In this document: positions 34,163 to 44,941 of the stretch, in pieces | Position numbering within the stretch: position 1 is the stretch's first letter | Layout: each line of letters opens with the position of its first letter | Source of the DNA: Eudorina sp. 2006-703-Eu-15 | Lineage: Eukaryota > Chlorophyta > Chlorophyceae > Chlamydomonadales > Volvocaceae | Assembly: GCA_003117195.1 (NCBI GenBank) | Contig: BDSI01000132.1 | Coordinates: forward strand, 186,001 to 250,000 | Direction: 5' to 3' | DNA length: 64,000 nt | Position numbers and translations under genes: made by a program | The notes under the pieces: generated by a model | Databases searched by the model: none | Seen by the model: the letters and a program-made list of their open reading frames with translations, nothing else | What the model was told of the DNA's origin: nothing

Positions 34163-37100
34163 ATGAGAGTAGCAGCTGCAGTAGCAGTGGTCCTGTTCCT
34201 CGCGACTTCAGGTGCACAGCTGCAAATTTCTATATGCAATCAATGTCACAGAAACTAACCTCTGTAGTTTCCGTAATGTGCAGTTTGCTGCGTCTGACGC
34301 CGTAACCGCCCCCCTCCGTCCGCAGGCGCCGCGCAACCCAGTCCACCGAAGCCCAGCCCTCCGAAGCCCAGCCCTCCACATCCAAAGCCGAACCCTCCGC
34401 TGCCCCGCCCGCCCAAGCCGAGCCCTCCGAAGCCCAGCCCTCCCAAGCCGAGCCCCCCTCCAAGGCCGAGCCCGAATCCCCCCGCCATGAAACCTCCGCC
34501 AAAGCCTCCAAGTCCTCCAAGCTCTCCAAGCCCCCCGGCAATCGTCCGTGAGTAACTTTCATGGGATACCAACCTAGCCGGCGTGCACACTTGAGGTCAA
34601 CCACGCGGCACCTCACGCCCTGGCGAGCCCTTGTCGTGATTTTCAGCGCCGCCGCAGCGCAACGCAGCTCCCCTGCGGTTGCTGAAACGCGTCATGTCGC
34701 GTCGCGTCCGTGCAGGTAACAAGAATGGTGTCCGGCTGGTGGGAGGGGCCGGTCCTCGGGGCCGCGTGGAGTTGTCCTCGGTCAACTCCTGGTTCAACAA
34801 CTACTCCCAGACCATCATCAAACCCGCCTGGAGCCCGGTGTGCGATGACACCTTCGACGACGACACGGCTCTGGTGCGCATATGTCGAACGGGTACCGCC
34901 TGCAAGCAGCTGGCGTGTGTACCGCCGACGTGTACCGCCGACGTGTACCGCCGACGTGTACCGCCGACGTGTACCGCGGCCCATGCTTGTGCGGAGGGAA
35001 TTGCTGCCCGTCCGCGCGATCCGACTGTCAGCAGTGTTCTGCACTCTGCCAAAGAGCAGTATTCTGCCTGGGCTGTTGTCATGTTGGGGCCAAATACCCC
35101 TCACCCGCGCGCCCAGGGGCCGCACAGGGCCCAGGTGCACCCCGATGCGCGCCCGACGGACTGGGCACCCGTGGTGACTTCCCCGTCGCCGCGTCTACCC
35201 TCAGGTTATGTGCAAGATGCTGGGGTACAACTACGGCAGGAAAGCGTACGACTCCTGGTTCAACTTTCGGAAGACGACATCGTAAGGCGGGCCGGGCGGG
35301 CGTCCGTGGGGGTGGCTCGCGGGTGCGGAAAGGGGAGCCTGCAAGGAGGGGACGATAGAGGGAGAGCGCGCAGGCTGGCCCCCGCCTGCCAAGGCCTCTG
35401 CCTGAGCAGCGCGCCGAGGTACCAGGCGCGGGGCAAGCCGCAAACCTAGAGCTGCCCCCTGGGCGCCTTGCCAACTGATTTCGACCCGGTGGTGAACACG
35501 ACCGCGGCGGATCCTCAATCGACTACCAACTAACCAACCCACGCCACCGTCAATTATCAACCATCAGGTGGGATCCGTTGATCGGCCGCATCGTCTGCAC
35601 CGAGACCGTGGCCGCGTCCAGGCGGCAGCGGAGACTGCAGGCCGCCGTCGAGGAGCCGGGGCCGGGGTTGGTGGCCGGCGATGAGGACGTGTCGCTAGAG
35701 CGGCGGTCCCTGTTCTCGCCGCTGACGGGCGACCTGAACGCGCCCGCGAAAGCGCCGTACAAGTGCAAGCTGTACAGCGGAGGCTGCCCGCTGGAGGGCC
35801 CGATGGCGGGCATTGAGTGCTCTTGTAAGATGGCGGGCTGGGGGCCTATGGCGGGGTTTATGGGGGAACAAGCATGTCGTGCGGGCTGCTTGTTCTTTGC
35901 CGTCGGGTCGTGCCTAGCCGACGCGCTCAGACACGCGGCACCGACCGGTTCCGTCTGCCCTCCTGTGGCGCAGATACGCCCATGCCCGCCGCGCCGCCCC
36001 CGCCGCCGTCACCGCCGGCACCGCCCACGCCGCCGCCTGGTGAGTGCCCCTGTCCAACGTCCAAGTCTGTATTTGGGTTTCGCGGAGTGGTCTAGATCTG
36101 GCTGGACCTTGGGGACTAACGCCTGCTGGCCTGCTGACCGGGTCCCTGCCCCTGGCATGTACCCCTGGTCAAGACGCTGGTGACTGTATAGCATAGTCCC
36201 CTATACAGTCCCCGCCCCCGCGCTGATTGCACTTTCTGCACCGGATGGGCCTATGGGCCTTTGCAGCGCCGCCACCGACCTCGGTGTCCATCAAGCTCAT
36301 CGGCGGGCGGCCCATCGACTACCCCGATATGCGAGTGGAGCCCAACCTGTGGTGCGACGGCGAGGATCCCTCTTGTAACGGCTACGGACGGGTGGAGATT
36401 CAGGTGCGATGGTGCGTGACAGCGATGCGACTACCCACTCCCCGCCTCTCCCGGAGATGTTGCATACGGTCGGGAGGGTGATTGGGATGTGGTTCGTGTG
36501 CGCTTGTGGCCCACGGGCGGTAGAGATCCCGCGGATCCTTCACGCGAGCATGGCCCCATGGACCATGTGTGCCTGCCCAGTCTGGGGCCTACGTCTCCGA
36601 GTCTGTGACACGGCCCTTGATTGGCTCTGCACATGTTACGCAGTGTTACTGCGCATGTGAACGGGAGCAAGGTCACGCACGCGTGGGAGGTTTGGGGACG
36701 CGGCGGCTGCTGACGTGGCCTGATCAACTCGTAGTGGAGAACCCCACGAGGGGCTGGGGCATTAGGGTTTATTGCATGTCGCCGGCTGCACGGCGGCTGT
36801 GGGTCTAACCTGTGTGTCCACCTCTCCGGCCCAGGTGACTGTGAACGGGACTACCACCTGGGCGCCGGTCTGCTCCATCGACGACGCGGTCCTGGCGTTC
36901 AGCGTCCGCTACGTCGCTTGCCAGCAGGTGTGTGAGCACTTACGAGGCACCGCTCTGGCGGCGCTGTCCACCAGGATACAGGACAAGTGCCGTAACACAG
37001 ACTGGGGGCCTAAGAAATAGACACGCCCTGTCGAACAGATACGGGGCCCCTACCTGCGATCCGGAAGGGGCACCCAGGGACGGCCTGCCGCGGTTCAGCG

Positions 37101-38191
37101 CTGTGGTGCGGTCCAGGCCGAGTTGTGCGCGCCGGAGGGAGGGAGGGGCACCCGGAGGTCAGCGCCCCGGAGTGCGCTCGTTGGTGCGGGCGTGAGAGGA
37201 ACGGAAGCGGCACCCGTCAACCCACTACCTCTCACCCTCCCCTTCGGAAATTTCTTGTGGCACCGCCGACTCGCATGATGAGCTTGCACGGGTTGGCGGT
37301 CCCGGGCGGATGATTCTGGAGAACAACGCGTTCATACCGGACGACGCGGCTTGTACCGGAAGCGCACGGCGGGAAACGATCAGAGACATAGTTGTACTGA
37401 TGTACACGTGACTCCGTGAGTACAGCGGCAAGGCTGGTTGGTGACGCCCCCGCGCGTGCGCTCGCTCTGGTTGGTTGCAGATGATGGACTGGCCGGGAGC
37501 CAGGAGCGGCTATGTGGTGGTGACCAACGAGGAGGACGTCAACTTCCTGGTGCCAGAGGGTGGGTCGCTGTCCGCTCCAAGGGGGGCGGGGGTGTTGGCA
37601 CCGGCCAGGAGCGGACGGTGGAGAGTGAACCGCGGGGCGGGGTAGTACGGCGGATGCGGCACGCGGTGTGTTTCAGGCCATAGCACGCCACTGCGCACTG
37701 CTGGTGGGCGAGCTCGAGCTGTCCCGCGGCGGCTCATTCCGCGCAACTCGACAAAGCCTCGTGTCAAGTTTGATAGTCATGAAAGATTGCCATTTAGGCC
37801 CATTTGTGTTCGGAGGGTTTTGGCGCTTTGGTCGCTGAATAATTCTGGCCGCGCAATCATATGACGGCAATGCGGTATTGCGGTTGCATGGGGGTCGAAA
37901 TCCACGACGCGTGCGCCGGGCGCCTTGCCCTCGCCGCGTTGGTGACGTCAGCACTAGGCCGCCTGGGCGGCATGCGACGTCGGGTACGGCACGTGGCGTG
38001 GTCAGCTCCGATGCGTCGGCCCCTTCTCCACCCCAGCACTCGGCACTCACACACGGCCGTCGCGCACCTGTCCTGCAGGCAGTGTGAACGCCACGGGGCT
38101 GTTTTCGTCGTCCAAGTACACCAGCTGGGCCACTGTCCTAGGGCCCGGTTCGGCATCCACCATCCTGCGGATCCAAGACTTCAGCGTCTCG
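34163..38191 (+). CDS. Secreted SRCR-domain protein with Ser/Pro-rich linkers (3' end unresolved)
   Basis: Ten exons join in phase: 34163-34211, 34326-34547, 34716-34873, 35205-35281, 35568-35824, 35974-36039, 36267-36403, 36835-36927, 37481-37559, 38079-38191 (418 codons so far). MRVAAAVAVVLFLATSGA is a signal peptide. Residues 18-91 are a repeated SPPKP/PSPP hydroxyproline-type rod. An SRCR domain follows (~96-190: GVRLVGGAGPRGRVEL, WSPVCDDTFDDDTALVMC, LGYNYGRKAYDSWF, GRIVCTET). A second PPPPPSPPAPP linker (~256-277) leads to a second, divergent SRCR-type unit (VSIKLIGGRP, YGRVEIQV, WAPVCSIDDAV, YVACQQMMDWPG). Such proteins belong to the volvocine extracellular matrix or cell surface and bind other proteins or glycans. 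The end of the last exon is open: splicing at 38191 to the AG at ~38,436 would bring an immediate TGA, while reading on stays open to 38,437. Confidence 0.8.
34916..34979. repeat. 13-bp minisatellite in SRCR intron
   Basis: The unit ACCGCCGACGTGT is repeated nearly five times without change inside the intron 34874-35204. Confidence 0.85.
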
Positions 38192-40485
38192 GTGAGTGCC
38201 GCGGCTGGTCTGGGGCAGTCCGGCTGTGTGCTCGAGCCTGGTCGGCCACCAAGTTGGGAGACTCCTCGTCCTGTTAGACCCACGAATTCCCTGTCGCACG
38301 AATTCCCTGTCGCACGGGTCGGAGGCTCCCAGCGTTTGGACGGGTACGGAGGCGCGATGCAGCGTGTTCGAATATGCAGGGTGTGGACGTATCGATGCGC
38401 GGGCAGGGCTGGGGCTGTCATGCATCTCGGGGCCTGACAGTGAACGTTACGGCAACAGTAGCATGTTCTTGATATCCTTACTCGCCGGGTTTCCTTCTGC
38501 AATGTGTGTGCGTGTGTGTGTGTGAATCGTTACATATCTGCCGGGCCGACGCTGGCCGGGGGCGCTAACCCGCCCCATACGGGAGACCCCCGAAGCACTC
38601 TCCCAGAGAACTGGGAGAGGGGCGAGGAGACACAGCACGGGACCACAAGGGTGCCGTGCACCCGGGGCCTCTAGTCCCATCTAAAACGCGCCACGAGGTC
38701 AGGCACCAAGCCAGCCGTGTGTGTGTCACCGCAGATCTCAGCCACCAGGTGCAAGAAGATGCTAGGGGTGCAGTGCCAAGTGTTCGCATTGCCGGGCATC
38801 TGAGGAAGAGAAGGGCCGAGGAAAAAGAGCTGGCCAGCCTCCACCAACCTCCGAGCCGAGGCGCCGAGGTTGGGCCGCGTGGAACGCGGCAACGACGGTG
38901 GCGACGACGACCCCTTCCCCCCGAGGGCCGACATGACGGGTGTTCGCCGCCGCAGAATCTCACATGCGCTCTATCGCCAATGGGCAGGCTTATTGATTCT
39001 GGCTATTTAGTTGTTTAGTTGCAGCCCAAGCCGCCCGCCTGTCAGGCGAGTGGTGGCCTGGCCTGCAGCAAAATGGGTTACCTGCCCGCCCGTGTAGGTT
39101 TCTACCCTAGCAGCAAGGGAACCAACTGCCATGGTTCCTCCTTGTTTGGCGCAGAACAGGCCATTCGACGTGCACGGTGATTCGGTGCATGGTAGCTGCA
39201 ACCGGCTGCTAGCGGGGAATGGATGGCGGTGCAGCCTGAGTGCACACGGCCACAGCGCTGATGCCGCATCGGTTAGTGGGACTGGCGCGCGGATGGATGC
39301 CGGCGGATGGATGCCGGGCTGTCGTCCTGGCGTTCCTGTGACTAGATGGACCTGGGGGACTAGCATCTCGCCCGAGGCATGCAAAGCTCCGCTGCCGTGT
39401 CAGGCAAAACGCAACTAGCAAGACATAAATGAGTTGTGGGTTCCAAATGGATTGGAGTCGGAGGCTGCAGACCGCGGGTCGGGGAAAGGCAGGAGTAGTT
39501 GCGCGTGGGGTGAGTGAGCTGAGGCGCCGCGTGGCTTAGACAAGGTCTTCCGGGCAGGCGATGACGCGTGCCAAATTTGTGTGCGGTACCCTGCCGTGAA
39601 CCGCTTCCGGCTGCAGTGCAGCACGTGATTTAGGCTTGTTGACACGGACTTAGCTTTATTTTTTCATCTATTTGTGGGCAAAGCGTGTGATTGGCATTTG
39701 TCAGTCGTGTTGATAGCCGCGCCGGGTCGCGTGAACGGCATGAGGGTTTCGTCGTGGATGGGCGCGGAGAGGACATGCACAAGGACATGCAAATCCGTTA
39801 TCGTAGGTTGGTTCTGGTTGGTCTCAGCACTTTGGATCCACGGTGACCATCGAATGGCGGATAACGTGTGGCGGTCTCTGTCCGATAGGGTCCGATTGAA
39901 GCTTGTGTTTGTCGAAGCTACTTAAGCCCTGGCCTTGACACGTCTTTAAAACCCCGTCTATTGATTTGAACGAAATTCAAAGCAGTGCAAGTGTACCCAC
40001 GCGAAGGCCTTCCTCGACTAGGTGATGAGCAATTTTCAATTGTGCGCAGGGTCCCGCGCGACAAACGGCACTAGAGGTAATGCCATGAAAGCCAGCGACA
40101 ACCTGCTGTAGCTTCGACATAGCAGGGCCGAACATTCGGTAGCTGTAGCACACAAAGCGGTATGTAGGAACAAGACATTGGAAAAATGTTGGAACAATGT
40201 CTTGTTGTCGACTTTACCCCCCCCCCCTCAATTGGGCTTAGTCAAGGGGCCTATGCATGGCCCACCACAACGAAACATGCATCGATGGGTGCTGAGGCAC
40301 GCACACCACTAACGACATTGCTCTTTGAGGATGGGGCGTGCTAGTTTTAAGGACATAACGAGCGTGTACGGTGCCACCCTTATAGTCGTACGGATTTCCG
40401 TACATTGAAACGTGAAGTTGGCAGTTAGGAAGACGGAACGTTAGTGGGCGCGCTCGTTACCTGGTAGCCGGAAAGCGCAAGAACC
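38192..40485. other. 3' flank of the SRCR gene and intergenic region
   Basis: May contain the last SRCR exon (stops near 38,436-38,462 are available). A 16-bp direct repeat, CACGAATTCCCTGTCG twice, lies at 38281-38312, a GT run near 38,505-38,525, and a C-run with GGTTGT-free flanks near 40,220. No other gene was recognised. Confidence 0.4.
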
Positions 40486-41576
40486 ATGGCGCCCAAGAAG
40501 AAGAAACCCGTTCGGAAGAAGTCGTCAATAGCGATGCCGCCTTTTGAATATGATCCACCGAATGTTTATGAGCTTGGCGTGAAGCCATACTTATTTGTGA
40601 AGTGCAAGTAGGTGAATCTCCTGCGTAATGATACGCGTCAGTTGTCGAAAATACTTAGCCCACCTAAACTGAGCAACGCAGCCTGCCCATTCCACAGGAT
40701 ATGCTGCACGGCTTTGCCTCATCTGAATTTCGAGTGGCCGGCGGTTCCAACGGACCTGACACTGTCGGCAATTAAGGAAGCTATCGTGAAGCGGCACGGC
40801 GGCAGTCTGCCACAGCTGACGCTTTATAAAGGCGTGGTGAGTGAGTCCAAATTAAAGCCACGCTGCAACGAGTCCCTATAAGGCGAACCTGCCTGAGTAA
40901 GGGGGTTCGGTGCGAGACGTTATCGACCCGACCTGCGTGTGCGTTGCGCGACATGCCTTGCTGAACAGGTCCACCCAGAGCACTCCTTAGCGCGCTACAC
41001 GGACTCAACAACGTTGAAAGACCTGGGCTGCGAAGGCGTCTTCGTGGGTGCGTGCCGCCGTCCCGCCCTGGTCCGGACGGCCTGGCGCTCCTCATTACCT
41101 TGCTGCTCTTGCGCTGTGCCCTGCTGTGCTAGCCTCCGCATTTCCACAGCCTTCCACCGATACATCAGACATCGTGGTGGTGCGTTCATTGTCCTCGAGC
41201 AGTCGATAGGATATGGGCAGGGCCAGGCCAGGGCTAGGTGCAGCTGGCACCACAGGGATGCGTGCATCGTTGACACCATCTCGATCAGCTGCCTAACAGC
41301 CATGCCCTGGGCGATGGTTGGCTTGCAGGCGGACCCGATGTGCCTTTGCCCGTCATAACCTTTTACTACGACTTCACAGCCGCGTGCTTCGATGACGCAA
41401 TCGCGACTGTTGAGCCCGACACGCTGCAGTCGAAACATGACATCTCAATCAAATTATACCGCAAGCTGACGTCGCCCCAGGCGCTGAACGGCTCCGGTGG
41501 GCTGCAGCGGACGGTGGCCAGCCCCGGGCCAGCAGCGCCGGCGTCGGTGGGGCCGGTCGGCCGTCTGCCGAGGTGA
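40486..41576 (+). CDS. Unknown protein with a probable ubiquitin-like domain
   Basis: Four exons join in phase: 40486-40607, 40698-40836, 40969-41047, 41329-41576 (195 aa). It starts MAPKKKKPVRKKSS, a very basic leader that could be a nuclear or nucleic-acid-binding tail. Residues ~50-115 look like a ubiquitin fold: strand FEWPAVPTDLTL, helix SAIKEAIVKRHG, strand LPQLTLYKGV, and the loop SLARYTDSTTLKDLGCEGV, which matches the usual 'DD..TL.DLG' hairpin. This is followed by GPDVPLPVITFYYDFTAACF and an Ala/Pro/Gly tail. I do not recognise the family and give no function; a flagella-associated protein is one guess for small algal proteins of this kind. The last exon's splice site is fixed by phase (donor GTGCGT at 41048). 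Confidence 0.7.
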
Positions 41577-42169
41577 CAGCCATGTGGCGGGGTGCATGCA
41601 GGAGATGGGTAATGAGCAGGCTAGCGGCTTCTGCAGTAGACCCGGAAACGGGTGTGGTGGGTTGGGGACTGTGCAATGGCACTGTTCTTCATATCGGAGC
41701 AGTGAGATACTCCCGCAGTCTGCCAAGGGTGCAACCATGCGCTCATTGTGTAGTTACAAGTGGCAGGTATTGAGGGCAGGACCCTGGTGGTGAGGGAAGT
41801 TCTCTCTGTCGATGCATGTCCCTGATTACGGCTTTGTCCGATGCATCGCTGGGTTGACAGCAGCAAGCAGTATCTGATAGGTCAGGCTGTGGGCTAACGG
41901 AGTTCAGGTGTTTGGGTCGCCGTCCATTGCTGTAGTGTTTCAGCTGTGCAGAGAGTACCTATGTACTTTAGTATTGCGTGTGCGTTCACAGGATTCAGAC
42001 GCAAGCGTTTACAATTGATATTTTCGGTACTGCGTCAGGCAAAGCCTTTACCAATGACGTTTTACGACTGCTTTAGTGCTTGTGGGACAGTAGGTAGGTA
42101 GGGGCTTCTTGCGCGAGATGGCGGTCGGTGGTGGAGAAACAGGCACATGTATCGGTAGACATCGGTAGA
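41577..42169. other. 3' flank, no gene recognised
   Basis: Likely the 3' UTR of the preceding gene and intergenic DNA. Nothing else was recognised. Confidence 0.35.
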
Positions 42170-43365
42170 CATTAGTGGGGCGGGGGCCTCCGGTGCGTGT
42201 GTGTTTGGCGGTGGTACAGTAGGAGCGCTCGCCCTGGGCTGAGCGAGGGTACGCAGGCGCGGGAGGGGGAGGGCACGAGGGGTGGGGAGGTTCTCGGGGA
42301 GAGAGGAGGAGGCTGAGTTTCGTTGAGCTCGCGGGGCGCGTCTCTCTTGGTAGCGGTGCAGCGGAGGGGCCTTGTGTGTCTGGGGAAGGGGTTCTCAGCC
42401 TGGGGGCCGTGCCTTAGGTGGCTATCTAGGGGGGCGCCGTGCTGGCTTGTCATCCCTCCCGCGGTGCTTTGGTTGGGGCACTCGTTTCCCGGTGCGCGAG
42501 GAACAGCCTCTGCAGCAGACTCCAGGAGAGCTCCGTAGACAGCTTCGGACCAGCTGCCGTGCGTCTGCCTCGCCCCCCGTGCCCCTTGTGCCGTGTGAGT
42601 AGTAGCGGTCAGCGCCTGCCCCCGCCCAGGTGGGGTGAGTGAAGCTTCTTGTAGCGTGCAGCCGTCGATACCTTATAGCAGGTCAGCCTTGTTAGTGTTG
42701 CGTGTGTCAGCAGCCCGTCCTGAGCTTGCCTGCGTTCTCTGGTCCTGTTCTGGTTGCTAGCGAGTTAGCTGTGAGGGTCCCCGTGGGTGAGGTGGTTCTT
42801 CCCAGGTTAGCCCGTGGGTTTACTCCCCGCTTTGTGCGCCTTCGTCGAGTCTTAGCCCCGTGTGTGCGTGGCCTGTTCCGAGGGACCCCTGAGGCCCCAT
42901 CTAGCGAGCCGGGTTTTTGATGGGCTGGGTGGGTGTGCGGGAACTTGAGAGCAGGTCGACCCCGTTTTTGGTCTCCTTGCCGAGTGCGGAGCAGCAGCCT
43001 GCAGTCGAGTTTGCTGCTCCGGTTTGTTGCTTTTCCCAGTGCAGCGGTCGAGTAAGTCCGGCCGGGGCTCACCATGAGCCAGCTGGCGGCGGGCGTGTGA
43101 GTGCGTGTGCGTGGAGGAGTGTGAGTCTGGCGTGCGAGTGCGCGCGTGTGAGTGCTTGGCCGGCCTGCTTGCTTGGAGGGGAGCCCCGCCGGGCTCGAGC
43201 CAGGGTGTGAGGCGCGCGGCGGACATACGGACAGACAGACGGACAGACAAATCCGCGCGCCCCGCCCTGCGCTGTGGTTCGGCCCGGCAAGGGGCCCCTG
43301 GCACTCGTCCGTACGACATGTGTACGGCGAGCCGCCCACAGTGTAACACCCCATTCATTAGTCGC
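42170..43365. other. G/T-skewed block, possibly an old mobile element
   Basis: The plus strand is conspicuously rich in G and T for over a kilobase (AGGGGGAGGGCACGAGGGG, repeated GTGTGAGTGCG) with long but meaningless minus-strand open frames. The right end reads CACAGTGTAACACCCCATTCATTAG, similar to the CGCTGTAACGTTCATTCATTA ends of LINEs in this window. No coding domain was recognised. Confidence 0.3.
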
Positions 43366-44941
43366 TAGATACCTTAACACTGATGACATGCATGGCAGCG
43401 GTGCATATCAGGAGTGAATGAGTTTCAGGCATGTACTAAACCGTAGGATGGCCGTGACCGTGTCTACCTGTGCATTATGAATTTGTCGTCCAAGCTGTCA
43501 TGCTGCATATTGCACTCACTACGTGTTACGTTGTATCTGGGAGGGCGGATGATCGTATCAGGTCGGCACGGCGGCTGCCTCCGTGCCTCTTGCATGTTCC
43601 GCATGTAGAATGAACATTGTGAAGGTGGAGCTGCCCGAATGGACGGAAGACATTTGAAAACAGGTCAACCGGGGGACTGAGAGCGGTGCGATTTGGCACT
43701 TGTTACAAGAGCAAGTTAGGGATAACGGGCGTTCGACCGTGAACACAAACAGGTGGCCTTGCGCCGCTGCCTCTTTTCCTACGACTCACCCTTCATCCGG
43801 CATCGTAGCGTGCGACGTTGCGCACATGCTCAATATTGCTTGCTGCGCTGCATTTGCATTCCGCCATGCACTGCGCTCTAAAACCTACATATCTTCCCAG
43901 GTCACTGCTTCAGGAGCAGGAACTCCTGGCAACACTCGTTCGAAGGCATTCGAGCTGAGGTCAGTCAGGCACACACTTCCAGGACGTACTGCACTCCCCA
44001 ACAAGCAGGAGAGCAGGCAAGGGAAAAGCCCGCTCCTGGAGACACGTCCGACATGAGAGAACCAAATTCCCAACAGCAATGCTGTGGACGGAAGACGGCG
44101 AGCAGGCAGACTCCATCGCCAACGGCCTCATCACATCGGTGAATATGCTTGTCAGCTTGTGATGACCCCTATGCATTGGTATTGAGCCTGAAAGAGAACC
44201 TACAATTAGTTAATCCAACATCAGTTGCTCGTGCGCGCCCTGACAGTTCTATTCCTGGCGCCAAGAGGAGCGCACGTTTGTGCCCGGGCTCACAACTCCC
44301 GAGTTCAGGACGGGGTGAGTCCGCACATAACAGGGCTGCCAGGGACGTTTCCGACCACCAATTCAGGCGCGGGTTTTATGCTTTGCCTAAGCTGCCAATG
44401 CACACACGTACGATACGGTACTACGCACAAGCAATCCATGATTAACCACGCCACCCGCCCCAAGAAAGGGACGCGAGGAGGCCAGCACGGCAGGCCCATC
44501 CAACACGATTTGCAGCGCACTCGGTCAGCCTTCACGACGACACCATAACACACATCAGTTCCCTCAGTGTTCAGTGCAAGCAGTGCGCGTCCGCAACAGA
44601 ATGCTCCCAGGCATCCCTACAGTGTTATTTGCCCACGTCCCATGCTGCTGAGAATTGCATATTGGTACGACAGCAAACATGAGCGACATGGACCTGTCGC
44701 CATCGATAACTGACCACACTGCAACACACGAACTACATTCATCAGGTGTCGGATAGTTGGCAATGCCCCGCGCAAGCAGAGCAGTCAACTGAACCCTGCC
44801 GGGACAGCACGCTCTCCAGGCGCCAGGACAGATTGACATCCCGGGCCCTTCCATCGGCTGTTTCAAGCCACTTGCCCAGCAGTGCTCGGACCGCGACCGC
44901 GATCCCTTCATTCTTAGGAGAAACAGAGCCGAAACAAGCGC
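43366..44941. other. No gene recognised
   Basis: Contains the 3' UTR of the sulfate transporter at its right end. No exon, RNA gene or repeat was assigned. Confidence 0.4.

Noticed and set aside
42707..43354. 215-codon minus-strand open frame
   Set aside because: Low-complexity Cys/Ser/Arg/His composition from GT/CA-rich DNA; no start context, homology or splice continuation.
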